A stretch of DNA of 64,000 bases. Source: Grimontia indica (GTDB lineage: Bacteria > Pseudomonadota > Gammaproteobacteria > Enterobacterales > Vibrionaceae). Location of the stretch: positions 124,001 through 188,000 of the forward strand of contig NZ_ANFM02000016.1 of assembly GCF_000333895.2 (NCBI RefSeq), in the 5' to 3' direction. The position numbers and the translations under genes were made by a program. Below, piece by piece: positions 53,159 to 61,643 of the stretch (position 1 is its first letter; each line of letters starts with the position of its first letter). The notes beneath the pieces are model-generated. The model ran no database searches, was not told where the DNA came from, and saw only the letters and a program-made list of their open reading frames with translations.

Positions 53159-53369
53159 GGGAACGTCCTTATCATTGTGAGTATTTTTCGACGTTATCTC
53201 TGAGCCGGGTAGCAGCCAAATCAATGCGGCTGTTCTTTGAGAAGGCTCCGATGAGAATGAGAAAGGAACAAGAGAAGGAAGCATTTTTGTGTTCTGGCGC
53301 GATGATCTGATCTTTTTTCTCTGGTTTGGGTAATGCTAATTGTCGCCAATCATTCCAAAAGGTTTTCCA

Positions 53370-53915
53370 ATGAAAATGCTCACCACTGCCGTTATCACGC
53401 TGGCTCTCAGCGCCCCAGCAATAGCAAAAAGTTGTCCAGATATTCTCAACGGCTCGCAGCGAAAGCTTAACTCTAACGAGACAGTCGACCTTTGCGAGAC
53501 CTTCAAAGGCAAAACCTTGCTGGTGGTGAACACGGCTAGTCAATGCGGATATACGCCGCAGTTTGAGCAATTAGAAGTGCTCTATCAAAAATATAAAGAC
53601 GAAGGCTTCAGTGTGATTGGTTTTCCGTCCAATGACTTTAACCAAGACAGAGGCAACGAAGAGCGTTCCGCGAAAGTCTGTTACCTCGATTATGGCGTGA
53701 CGTTTCCGATGATGGCGAGAAGCCCTGTAAAAGGAAGCAACGCCAACCCAGTGTTTGCAGAAATCAGTAAGCAGGCAGGGGTGGAACCGAGATGGAATTT
53801 CTACAAGTACCTTATCAGCGCAAAGGGTGAAGTGGTTGCCACGTTTCCTAGTTCAGTGACACCAGTGTCGCCCAAACTGATGGCTTTAGTAGAATCCCAA
53901 ATCAGCCAAAGATAG
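53370..53915 (+). CDS. Periplasmic glutathione-peroxidase-family protein
   Basis: 181 residues from the ATG at 53370; AAGG precedes it. The signal peptide is MKMLTTAVITLALSAPAIA. Peroxidatic Cys in NTASQCGYTPQFEQL, resolving-type Cys in AKVCYLDYGVTFPMM and Trp in RWNFYKYL are present. The active-site Gln of GFPCNQF is Asp here (GFPSNDF), seen in some bacterial relatives. It probably reduces peroxides with thioredoxin-like donors in the periplasm rather than with glutathione. Confidence 0.88.
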   Translation: MKMLTTAVITLALSAPAIAKSCPDILNGSQRKLNSNETVDLCETFKGKTLLVVNTASQCGYTPQFEQLEVLYQKYKDEGFSVIGFPSNDFNQDRGNEERSAKVCYLDYGVTFPMMARSPVKGSNANPVFAEISKQAGVEPRWNFYKYLISAKGEVVATFPSSVTPVSPKLMALVESQISQR

Positions 53916-54228
53916 TGTGGAGGAAAATTCCGCCTATCTAGGTCTTTGTAAAGTAAATTCCCATTGATGAAAGTTAAGGCAGCAAGCCTGACTTTATAGG
54001 CGTTGTTTTGCGGTCACATTGTGGAGAGAAATAGTAACAGTTCGAAACATCTTTATGGCTTGTCATGAAAGATTTTTCTGCTAGCCATTCGGGAAATTTC
54101 TGTTTGGTCATATTTTGAACGCAAAAAGAGTAAAAAAAGTGCCGTCGCAATCTTGGATTCATATTTCTGTAATATTTAATTCATAGCATCCACTTCGAAC
54201 TGAAATCATTACTATCAGGAAGTGAGTT
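53916..54228. other. Leader region of nptA
   Basis: 313 bases before the phosphate symporter. Two stretches, TTGTCATGAAA near 54060 and CTGTAATATTTAATTCATAG near 54168, recall half Pho boxes, but neither is a full match. No gene. Confidence 0.35.
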
Positions 54229-55377
54229 ATGAGCATCCAGTCTGATGCGCTACAAGGACCTCAGTCCGCGAATCCAAAACGTGCAATGCAATGGGCAACA
54301 CTCATTGGTATGTTGTATCTTCTGCTGGTTTCCGTATCTATGATCGGCAGTGGCTTCAAATGGGCTGTAGGTGAGCAGGCAAAAGAGCTTTTCGAGTTTG
54401 CCTCTAACCCTGTTGCAGGTTTGATGATTGGTATCGTCGGTACCGCTCTCATTCAATCTTCAAGTACAGTCACCGCGATTATCGTTGGTCTTGTTGCTGG
54501 TGGTCTGCCAGTTGCAATGGCAATCCCAATGGTGATGGGCGCAAACATCGGTACCACGGTTACGAACACCTTGGTGAGTTTGGGTCACGCACGCTGCAAA
54601 GATGAATTCCGTCGCGCATTTGCTTGCGCAACCGTACACGACTTCTTCAACCTGTTTGCGGTAGCGATTTTCCTTCCTCTGGAAATGATGACTGGCTTCC
54701 TGGCGAAAATCTCCGCTTGGCTGGTATCCCCACTGATGCAAGCTGACAACCTCAGCCTGAAAGGCCTGAACTTCATCAAGCCTTTGACTAAGCCGGTTGT
54801 GAGTGGTGCTAAGTCAGTCTTCGAAATCTTCCCTGGTTCGTTTGGCGGTGTAGCGCTGGTTCTGTTCGGTATTCTTCTGGTGGTTGTTTCTATCACTGTG
54901 ATGGGCAAACTGATGAAGAAACTGATGGTAGGTAAAGCGCGTGAAGTACTGAACGGCGCAATCGGCCGTGGTCCAATTCACAGCATCGCGTCGGGTACGC
55001 TGGTGACCATTCTGGTTCAGTCTTCTTCAACAACGACAAGCCTTGTGGTTCCACTGGTGGGTACTAACGTACTGAGCGTGCGTCAGGTTTATCCATTCAC
55101 CTTGGGTGCGAACATTGGTACTTGTATTACTGCACTGCTGGCAGCAACCGCGGTAACGGGTGGCAACGCAGTATTCGCTCTGCAGATTGCACTTGTTCAC
55201 CTGTCATTCAACGTGCTGGGTATTCTGGTTATCTTCGGTATTCCGTTCCTGCGTGAACTGCCGCTGAAAGCAGCAGAACTACTGGCCGACTACGCGGCGA
55301 AAACCAAACTGGCTGTAGTGGCCTACCTGACCGCAGTGTTTGTTGTGCTGCCAGGCTTGGTACTGTCAGTGTCATAA
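54229..55377 (+). CDS. nptA: Na+/phosphate symporter
   Basis: 382 residues, the same length as Vibrio cholerae NptA. Two inverted repeats each carry the transport motif QSSS: IQSSSTVTAIIVGLVAGG and VQSSSTTTSLVVPLVGTNV. About nine to ten membrane segments. It couples inorganic phosphate import or export to the sodium gradient. The ATG follows AGGAAG. It is monocistronic and ended by a terminator shared with fetB. Confidence 0.9.
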   Translation: MSIQSDALQGPQSANPKRAMQWATLIGMLYLLLVSVSMIGSGFKWAVGEQAKELFEFASNPVAGLMIGIVGTALIQSSSTVTAIIVGLVAGGLPVAMAIPMVMGANIGTTVTNTLVSLGHARCKDEFRRAFACATVHDFFNLFAVAIFLPLEMMTGFLAKISAWLVSPLMQADNLSLKGLNFIKPLTKPVVSGAKSVFEIFPGSFGGVALVLFGILLVVVSITVMGKLMKKLMVGKAREVLNGAIGRGPIHSIASGTLVTILVQSSSTTTSLVVPLVGTNVLSVRQVYPFTLGANIGTCITALLAATAVTGGNAVFALQIALVHLSFNVLGILVIFGIPFLRELPLKAAELLADYAAKTKLAVVAYLTAVFVVLPGLVLSVS

Positions 55378-55398
55378 TCGACGGCTTACTGAATAACG

Positions 55399-55424
55399 AA
55401 AGCCCGACCATTTGGTCGGGCTTT
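55399..55424. terminator. Bidirectional intrinsic terminator
   Basis: AAAGCCCGACCA (55399-55410) and TGGTCGGGCTTT (55413-55424), with T and A runs outside, between nptA and fetB. Confidence 0.92.
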
Positions 55425-55450
55425 TTGCTTTCTGGCTTTCTGCGATGTGG

Positions 55451-56221
55451 CTATTGGTTTAGTCTTCCATAGCTATCAGTGAGTCGCAGACTACTCAGTT
55501 TGAGCGTGGTGGCGACTGACAGAGTGACTGTGATGAAAATGGCCACCATAATCACCAGTTGATATTTCACCGCCAGCAAAGGCTCTGTACCACCCAGAAT
55601 TTGCCCTGTCATCATTCCGGGTAGGCTGACAATACCTAAAGTGCTCATGGCAGCCAATGGCGGTCTCAGGGCGGCAGAAAACGCTTCTTTCAGAAATGGC
55701 TTACCCGGCTCTTTCGCGCCAAGGGCAACATAAAACTGATATTCCGCGTGGCGCTGTTTCATGCTGGAATGCAAACGCTCAATCGCCAATACATTGGCAG
55801 ACAGCATATTGCCGAGCAACATCCCCGCCACAGGGATTAGGTACTGTGCCTGCCACCACGGAGAAGTTTGAATCACCCCGAGCATCAACAGTGGCAGCAC
55901 AACGCCAAGGGAAACCAATTGCCCGCTCAGCACGGCGGGCAACATTTTGCGCCATGGTGTGTCGGATTGTTTGCAGATAGTCCAGCTTGCCACCAGTATC
56001 ATCACCAGAAGCCAAGCCGTGTTAAGCCAGAAGCTGGCAAAGTTAAACAGGGTTTGAAGATAAAGGCCAACCAGCGCGAGCTGCAAGGTCATCCTTACCA
56101 CAGAAGTGATCAGGCTTTTGCTGAGCCCTAATCGCCAGCGTTGAAAAAGCAGTAGTGGGATCAGAAAAACACAGTAAAGGCCAGCCAGCGCCCAAGCGCT
56201 GATGTCGAGCGCGCCATTCAT
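55451..56221 (-). CDS. fetB: FetB-type ABC permease
   Basis: 256 residues of the UPF0014/YbbM family, seven membrane segments, with the conserved IERLHSSMKQRHAEYQFYVALGA and GIVSLPGMMTGQILGGTEPLLAVKYQ. In E. coli FetAB exports iron and gives peroxide resistance. It overlaps fetA by four bases. The permease has no obvious defect. Confidence 0.9.
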   Translation of the reverse strand: MNGALDISAWALAGLYCVFLIPLLLFQRWRLGLSKSLITSVVRMTLQLALVGLYLQTLFNFASFWLNTAWLLVMILVASWTICKQSDTPWRKMLPAVLSGQLVSLGVVLPLLMLGVIQTSPWWQAQYLIPVAGMLLGNMLSANVLAIERLHSSMKQRHAEYQFYVALGAKEPGKPFLKEAFSAALRPPLAAMSTLGIVSLPGMMTGQILGGTEPLLAVKYQLVIMVAIFITVTLSVATTLKLSSLRLTDSYGRLNQ

Positions 56222-56847
56222 GATGCGACTCCCATATCAAATTCGACATCTGCTGCTGCAATCCAAACTGGGTCGTGGGAGACCGAGACTGCAACAATGT
56301 CTTTAGCCTTCAATAGTGACATCACGATATCGCGGCTATTGCCATCTAGCGCTGACGTGGGTTCATCCATTAGCCAGATTGGGCGTTCTAATAGAAGTGC
56401 GCGAGCGATGGCAAGGCGCTGTTTTTCGCCACCTGAGAGTGAGGAAATCCCGGCACTGAGTGCATGTTGGAGCGAGAGCGATCTCAACACTTCTTGGCAT
56501 TTAGCGGGATCTGGCTTGCTCAGTGTGGTCGCCTGCATTGACCAAGGCAGCATCAACACCGCTTCGATAGTGTCACCACCCATGACCGGATCCTGTGGCA
56601 GGTAATTAACCTGCGCGCGCCACCAGGACAGTGATTCCAGAGTAACGCTCTTTGAGTCCCATTGAATACTTCCTTCTGAAGCAGGCAACAATCCACAAAT
56701 CACTTTGAGCAGGCTGCTTTTGCCACAGCCTGAAGGGCCGTGTATCAACAGATGTTGGCCATGTGAGAGAGAGATATCCAGCGGAGATACGCTCCGGCTT
56801 TCAAAGCCAGAGCGCAGTGCGGAAAGCGTGAGGGAGTTTGCGGTCAT
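56218..56847 (-). CDS. fetA: FetA-type ABC ATPase
   Basis: 209 residues with Walker A GPSGCGKSS, signature LSGGEKQRLAIARALL, Walker [13 protein letters not shown] and VSVSHD. It pairs with the FetB-type permease. Overlap of four bases with the thioesterase gene and with fetB indicates coupled translation of all three. Confidence 0.9.
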   Translation of the reverse strand: MTANSLTLSALRSGFESRSVSPLDISLSHGQHLLIHGPSGCGKSSLLKVICGLLPASEGSIQWDSKSVTLESLSWWRAQVNYLPQDPVMGGDTIEAVLMLPWSMQATTLSKPDPAKCQEVLRSLSLQHALSAGISSLSGGEKQRLAIARALLLERPIWLMDEPTSALDGNSRDIVMSLLKAKDIVAVSVSHDPVWIAAADVEFDMGVAS

Positions 56848-57278
56848 TGACCACCCACATAAGCTTGAAGTCCTTCCAGCGTTTCAGCGGGAATAGGGCA
56901 GCTTTTCCCCGTATTGAAATCGCAATACACGATGAGCGCTTCTCCTTCTGCGACACAGCGTTGTTGGCTATGGCTGTGGATCTCATATTTCATGGTGTAG
57001 CGCTTTTCCTGAATGTTCTCTACCCAGGAAACCGTGGTGATAGTGTCTGGGTAAACCAGTGGCGCGCGGTAATCGCACCGTGTTGAAGCGACGACAGGGC
57101 CAATGTTGTGGCTTTTGACGAAGTCGAACACTTTGAGCTCTTCAAGCATGACGACGCGAACATCCTCAAAGTAGCGGAAATATACGGTGTTGTTGATGTG
57201 TTGCAGGGCGTCCATGTCGTTCCAGACGATGGCTTGTGTTTGTGAGAGCGGGTATTCCTTTAAGTCTACGTTGGCCAC
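56844..57278 (-). CDS. Acyl-CoA thioesterase, hotdog fold (YbgC/FadM-like)
   Basis: 144 residues from the GTG at 57278, which follows AAGGAGGA; the frame is open to 57320. The 4HBT motif VWNDMDALQHINNTVYFRYFEDVR is intact, with the catalytic Asp. It hydrolyses acyl-CoA thioesters. It is the first gene of an operon with fetAB, an arrangement without an obvious metabolic link. Confidence 0.9.
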   Translation of the reverse strand: MANVDLKEYPLSQTQAIVWNDMDALQHINNTVYFRYFEDVRVVMLEELKVFDFVKSHNIGPVVASTRCDYRAPLVYPDTITTVSWVENIQEKRYTMKYEIHSHSQQRCVAEGEALIVYCDFNTGKSCPIPAETLEGLQAYVGGQ

Positions 57279-57403
57279 TTTGTGGTCCTCCTTTTTTGTT
57301 GTGCTTTGATTGCACAACAAGACGTCACTGCAAACAAGCTCAGCGTCAGGAATGGACCGAGTAATGTGACATTAGGCCAATGAGTTAGGAGAAGCCGGGA
57401 GGA

Positions 57404-57817
57404 TCAGAACTGCACTTTGCCGCGAAGTGATTTGGTCTTACCGCGTTGGGTTTTACTATCCACGCGCTTTCTTTGCGAAGACTTGGTCGGCTTGGTAGCT
57501 CGGCGCGCTTTTTGCACAATAGCGACACTTTTGATCAGTTCCTGAAGACGCTGCAGTGCATCTTCACGATTCTTCTCTTGTGTTCTGAACTGCTGAGCTT
57601 TGAGCACGATGACACCGTCTTTGGTCAGGCGGCTGTCTTTCAGTGCCAGCAAACGTTCTTTGTAAAAATCTGGCAGCGACGATGCCTGCACATCAAAGCG
57701 AAGATGCACAGCAGAGGAGACTTTGTTGACGTTCTGTCCACCAGCGCCTTGCGCGCGGATATACGAAATATCAATCTCGTCGTCAGGGATAGAAACGTTA
57801 TGAGAAATAAACAACAT
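57404..57817 (-). CDS. arfB: Ribosome rescue factor ArfB
   Basis: 137 residues with the class-I release factor GGQ motif in RAQGAGGQNVNKVSSAVHLRFD, and a basic C-terminal tail (KARRATKPTKSSQRKRVDSKTQRGKTKSLRGKVQF) that enters the empty mRNA channel. It releases nascent chains from non-stop ribosomes. Normal length. Confidence 0.93.
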   Translation of the reverse strand: MLFISHNVSIPDDEIDISYIRAQGAGGQNVNKVSSAVHLRFDVQASSLPDFYKERLLALKDSRLTKDGVIVLKAQQFRTQEKNREDALQRLQELIKSVAIVQKARRATKPTKSSQRKRVDSKTQRGKTKSLRGKVQF

Positions 57818-57865
57818 ACATATATTACTTACTGGCAGAGAGCCCGATACTATAGCGAAACGCTG

Positions 57866-58747
57866 TTACTCTGCATACTCCAAGAGATACTCAATAAAAA
57901 GCCGCGTTCTCAGAGACAGATTCTTTCTGGATGGATAAAGCAGGTGACAGCAAATGTCCCGCTCGTACCATTCAGGCAAAATATGAACTACTTCTCCTGT
58001 TTTTACTTTTTCGACCATTGCCCTTTCTCGCTGAAACCCGACGGCCTTGCCATCAAGAATGATCTCCCTCATAAGAGTCGGTGAGTTGGTTTTGTCAAAA
58101 ATTTCAGGTTGCAGCGAGATATTACAAGAACCATTGGAAAGAGGAATGACATTATTGGGTGCCAAAGCACCATAAAGTATCCAAGGAAAAGAAGAAATAT
58201 TATCAATGGTTGGTGTTTGACCCATTTCGTTGATGAGTGCTGGTGAACAGTACAGGCCAATCTTATCCGGAAACAAGGGCCTGGCTATGTAGCCTTCTTC
58301 TTCAATGTGGGACACGCGAAGTGCCAGATCGATCCCTTCTTTGACGATATCAATTTTGTCGAAAGAGAGAATGTAGTCTAGCTGTATTTGAGGGTGTAGC
58401 TTTTTGAAAATATAAATCTTTGGAAGAAGCCAGGTTGTAGCAAAGTCATGGGGTGCTGTGATCCTTATGGTTCCTTCCGGTTTGTTGTGATTGAGACTTG
58501 ATTCAGCTTCTGTCAATCCTTGTGCGATGGCTTTTGCGGACGGATATAGCGCATGCCCATCTACCGTCAGGGACAACTGTCGTGTTGTTCTTTGAATGAG
58601 GCGGACACCCAAAGAAGTTTCCAGCTTTAGTATTTGCTCACTGACAGCGGAGCGGTTAACACCTAGGTGTTTTGCAGCAGCAGAGAAGCTACCTTGGTCT
58701 GCCACTGTTGCGAATATCGTGAGTCCTTTCAGGTACTGCAGTTTCAT
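57866..58747 (-). CDS. LysR family transcriptional regulator
   Basis: 293 residues. The winged helix is KGLTIFATVADQGSFSAAAKHLGVNRSAVSEQILKLETSLGVRLIQRTTRQLSLT, a CrgA-type pattern. The effector domain includes KEGIDLALRVSHIEEEGYIARPL. No divergent partner is close; the DMT gene lies 265 bases upstream on the same strand, so the target is unknown. Confidence 0.9.
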   Translation of the reverse strand: MKLQYLKGLTIFATVADQGSFSAAAKHLGVNRSAVSEQILKLETSLGVRLIQRTTRQLSLTVDGHALYPSAKAIAQGLTEAESSLNHNKPEGTIRITAPHDFATTWLLPKIYIFKKLHPQIQLDYILSFDKIDIVKEGIDLALRVSHIEEEGYIARPLFPDKIGLYCSPALINEMGQTPTIDNISSFPWILYGALAPNNVIPLSNGSCNISLQPEIFDKTNSPTLMREIILDGKAVGFQRERAMVEKVKTGEVVHILPEWYERDICCHLLYPSRKNLSLRTRLFIEYLLEYAE

Positions 58748-59012
58748 AACATCCCTATTGTTCGAACTTTCCGAACAAGCTATCCCTAAAATATCCTCTA
58801 TTTAAGGTTCAGTTTGTTCTTTATCCTTGTCGCCACTTTTTTGGAAACTTCCTTGTTTTCAAAAAGGCGCAAGCTCTTTATTCAAGATTCTTCTGCTTTG
58901 TTTCTCTTTGCGATGCCGAGACTCCACTACTAACCCATCTCGGCATTGTTGTTTGAGAGCATGTAAATTTTTACTCTCAGTTTTTCTATCCATATAAATG
59001 ATACGCCCTTTG

Positions 59013-59945
59013 CTAGGGCGCTTTTTTTGTGTCTACTAGATTGCGGTTGACTGAGAGATTTGCAACGACGATACCCGTCACGATAAAACCTATTCCCAGC
59101 CAGTGATAACTCTCCAACCTTTCACCAAGAAATAGCATCGAAAAAATCAGCCCAAATACCGGAATCAAATGCATGAATTGCCCAGTGGTTGCTGCTCCCA
59201 TTCTCTGTACTGCTGCATTCCAACAAAAAAAGGCGATACCGGATGCGAAAATACCGGTGTAGAGAGAGATAGCCAAACTTTCCTTAGTCATTGGCATGGG
59301 TTCGAACAACAGCGATTCGCCAAGATAAAACGGCAGTAGCATCATGTTGCCGAGAAAGACGGTGTAACCCAGCATAGGTAAGCCCTTGAGTGATTCAGGG
59401 AGTTTTTGCACCAGTACGGAATAGGTCGCCCAAACCAGAATTGCGAACAGGGCGATAAGCTCACTGTTGCCGATAGAGAAATCAGTCACCAGTTGACCTT
59501 TGGTGATAATGAGCAGCACGCCAATGGCGGACACGGAAATAGCGAAAGTCTGCTTTATGGTCGTGAGTTGGCGAAAGAGCAGAAACTGCACCAAGAGAAT
59601 CCACAATGGTGAGGAAGATTGCAGGATCACCACGTTGGTGGATAGGGTGTTTTCCAATGCAATGTATACCAGTGTGTTATAACCCGCGACACCGAAGAGC
59701 GCCAAAAGCACCATCAAGGATGCATTGGCTTTGAACAATGGCCATTGTTCACGCATTGGGCGCAACACAAAAGGAGCCAGAACCAGCGAGGCAACCGTCC
59801 AGCGCCAGAAGGCGAGACCAATTGGCGGAATGGATTCGTTGACCAGCTTTGCCAGCGTAATGTTACCAGCCCAACTTATCGTCGCGATAACGGCGAGCAG
59901 AATAGGCAGCCAGGCCAGCGGTGAGCTTTGTTGGTTACTTGCCAT
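59013..59945 (-). CDS. EamA/DMT family transporter
   Basis: About 310 residues when started at MASNQQSSPLAWLPILL (ATG at 59945); an ATG at 59975 is in frame and cannot be excluded. Ten membrane segments in two EamA repeats (ISWAGNITLAKLVNESIPPIGLAFWRW, WATYSVLVQKL). These export or import amino acids and metabolites; the substrate is unknown. Confidence 0.9.
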   Translation of the reverse strand: MASNQQSSPLAWLPILLAVIATISWAGNITLAKLVNESIPPIGLAFWRWTVASLVLAPFVLRPMREQWPLFKANASLMVLLALFGVAGYNTLVYIALENTLSTNVVILQSSSPLWILLVQFLLFRQLTTIKQTFAISVSAIGVLLIITKGQLVTDFSIGNSELIALFAILVWATYSVLVQKLPESLKGLPMLGYTVFLGNMMLLPFYLGESLLFEPMPMTKESLAISLYTGIFASGIAFFCWNAAVQRMGAATTGQFMHLIPVFGLIFSMLFLGERLESYHWLGIGFIVTGIVVANLSVNRNLVDTKKAP

Positions 59946-60139
59946 GTGTATGTGCTCAAAATCCCTCTGAGTCATTCAGTTAGTCAGCTTGTTAACCAAC
60001 ATGCAACAACTCAGCGTCAGCAATGTGCCTTTACTCACTGTGTCAGATTGTTCAATGGGTTGGATATTTTGTTAAAATAAGCGCTGATCTTTTTGCCAGA
60101 GGGTAGTTATTTCCGCTGGCTTGTTACTCGGAGAGAACC

Positions 60140-60541
60140 ATGAATTGGTATATCGGCGTGTTGAAACAATACGCGAACTTCAAAGGCCGCGCGCGCCGCA
60201 AAGAATATTGGATGTTTTTGGCGTTCAACATGCTGTTCACTTTTGCTCTTGCATTTGTGGATCAGGCATTGGGCACATTTAACCCTGATATCGGTATTGG
60301 CACGGCGGGAACCGTGTATGCGATTGCGGTATTTATTCCGACATTGGCGGTTACAGTGCGTCGTCTGCATGACACGGATCGTGTGGGCTGGTGGGCATTG
60401 ATTGGTATCTTGCCGTTTGGTGTGATTGCATTGCTGGTGCTGAATGCCTTCGATGGCACCAAAGGCAGCAACCGTTTTGGTCCAGACCCTAAGTCGGGCG
60501 AACGCACTGACACAACCAATACCGGTACGTTAAGCGGTTAA
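60140..60541 (+). CDS. DUF805 membrane protein
   Basis: 133 residues. The DUF805 hallmarks are FKGRARRKEYWMFLAFNMLF, VTVRRLHDTDRVGWWALI and the C-terminal GSNRFGPDP. Three or four membrane segments. Function unknown. It is followed by a terminator, so it is monocistronic. Confidence 0.92.
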   Translation: MNWYIGVLKQYANFKGRARRKEYWMFLAFNMLFTFALAFVDQALGTFNPDIGIGTAGTVYAIAVFIPTLAVTVRRLHDTDRVGWWALIGILPFGVIALLVLNAFDGTKGSNRFGPDPKSGERTDTTNTGTLSG

Positions 60542-60561
60542 TCGATTGATTGTTCATAGAC

Positions 60562-60588
60562 AAAGCGCCTGCATCCTGCAGGCGCTTT
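60562..60588 (+). terminator. Intrinsic terminator of the DUF805 gene
   Basis: AAAGCGCCTGCA (60562-60573) and TGCAGGCGCTTT (60577-60588), followed by TGTTTT. Confidence 0.88.
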
Positions 60589-60732
60589 TGTTTTCTACGT
60601 TTCTCTCTCCCCAATCTTTTCATTTTCTGCAATGTCGCAAACAGCTCAATCGACGTACGCGATACCGCAAATCACCCTAGGTAATCTGGTTTCTGCTAAT
60701 AAACCACAATCACCGATATGAAGGTGCCATTC

Positions 60733-61272
60733 ATGGATATTGGCTTTATCGGGTTGGGCAAATTGGGAGAGCCCGTTGCTCAGCGTATTTTGACTTGGTG
60801 TCAAACCCACGGCTGTCGCTTGTATGTGTTTGATGCGACTCAGCGGGAAGCAATGGCAAGGCTCAAAGCCTCGGGTGCGAGAGAAGGGGTCAACACCGCT
60901 TCTATTGCTGAGCGATGTACGATTTTGTTCAGCCTGTTGCCGGGGCCGGAAGATGTGATGGCCGAAGCGTTAGGAGAGAACGGCATTCTCCACAATGCTG
61001 AAGGGTTGGATATCTGGTTTGAATTGAGTCCTTTTCAGAATGTCCGTTGGGACGCCCTTCGGGAAAAAGCCCCACCGGATTTGGTTTTGGTGGATGCGCC
61101 TGTTAGTGGGGATTTGTCTTTGGCGAAATCTGGCCAGCTTAGTATGGCGTTGGAAGGTGCTCCGCCAATCCTGCAGCGTTATCAGGATTTGCTCAGCACC
61201 TTTGTCTCGCGATGCAAAGTGACAGAGATAACAAAGACGAGCCCTTCATTTTTTAAGCTACCAGATAGCTAA
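60733..61272 (+). CDS. Truncated 3-hydroxyisobutyrate-dehydrogenase-like protein
   Basis: 179 residues from the ATG at 60733, eight bases after AAGG. The NAD(P)-binding half of the 6-phosphogluconate/3-HIBADH family is present (IGFIGLGKLGEPVAQRIL, VDAPVSG), but the whole helical C-terminal domain with the catalytic Lys is missing. The frame ends after ITKTSPSFFKLPDS, unlike family members of ~290 residues. Downstream sequence has no matching open frame that I could find. It is probably a remnant, or a non-catalytic NAD-binding protein. Confidence 0.7.
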   Translation: MDIGFIGLGKLGEPVAQRILTWCQTHGCRLYVFDATQREAMARLKASGAREGVNTASIAERCTILFSLLPGPEDVMAEALGENGILHNAEGLDIWFELSPFQNVRWDALREKAPPDLVLVDAPVSGDLSLAKSGQLSMALEGAPPILQRYQDLLSTFVSRCKVTEITKTSPSFFKLPDS

Positions 61273-61443
61273 AGATGAGACCTTTTTTCTCGATATAGCT
61301 AAGAAGATTACGGCGGCTTTTGCTTTCTTTCTCTATATTGAGTGGCTTGTCTTGGAACTGGCCATGTTACGCTTTTGCCCCAATGTTCGATTAGTCATTT
61401 TTGCAGGTCGAATAAATAAGGTCACGCGCCAAAAAATGTTTTT

Positions 61444-61581
61444 GGAGAGCTTTAACTCTCTCCCTGTTCAATTAAGCCCATCTTAACAGGGGTGTTAGTT
61501 CTGCATTTGTTGGATCGGTGAGCATACACCGACCTAGTAGCAACACACCTTGTCCTCAGGCCCTCTGGTCTTATGTCCAGA
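61444..61581 (+). promoter_or_regulatory. Hairpin-rich leader upstream of the BCCT gene
   Basis: Four successive hairpins lie before the start at 61644: GAGAG/CTCTC (61445-61460), CCCTGTT/AACAGGG (61462-61491) with the competing TTAAG/CTTAA (61472-61486), TCGGTG/CACCGA (61515-61532) and TCTGG/CCAGA (61564-61581). The run of stems and the alternative pairing suggest a structured leader. I recognise no known riboswitch class. The 61273-61443 part of the gap holds nothing evident. Confidence 0.4.
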
Positions 61582-61643
61582 TGGCAATTTTCTCTATCCG
61601 TTCTCCTTCATAGATGAAGCAGGGCGTTTCAAAAGGTAATGCT

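Noticed and set aside
54060-54190. Pho box upstream of nptA
   Set aside because: Only half-site similarity to CTGTCAT repeats, without the required 11-base periodic direct repeat.
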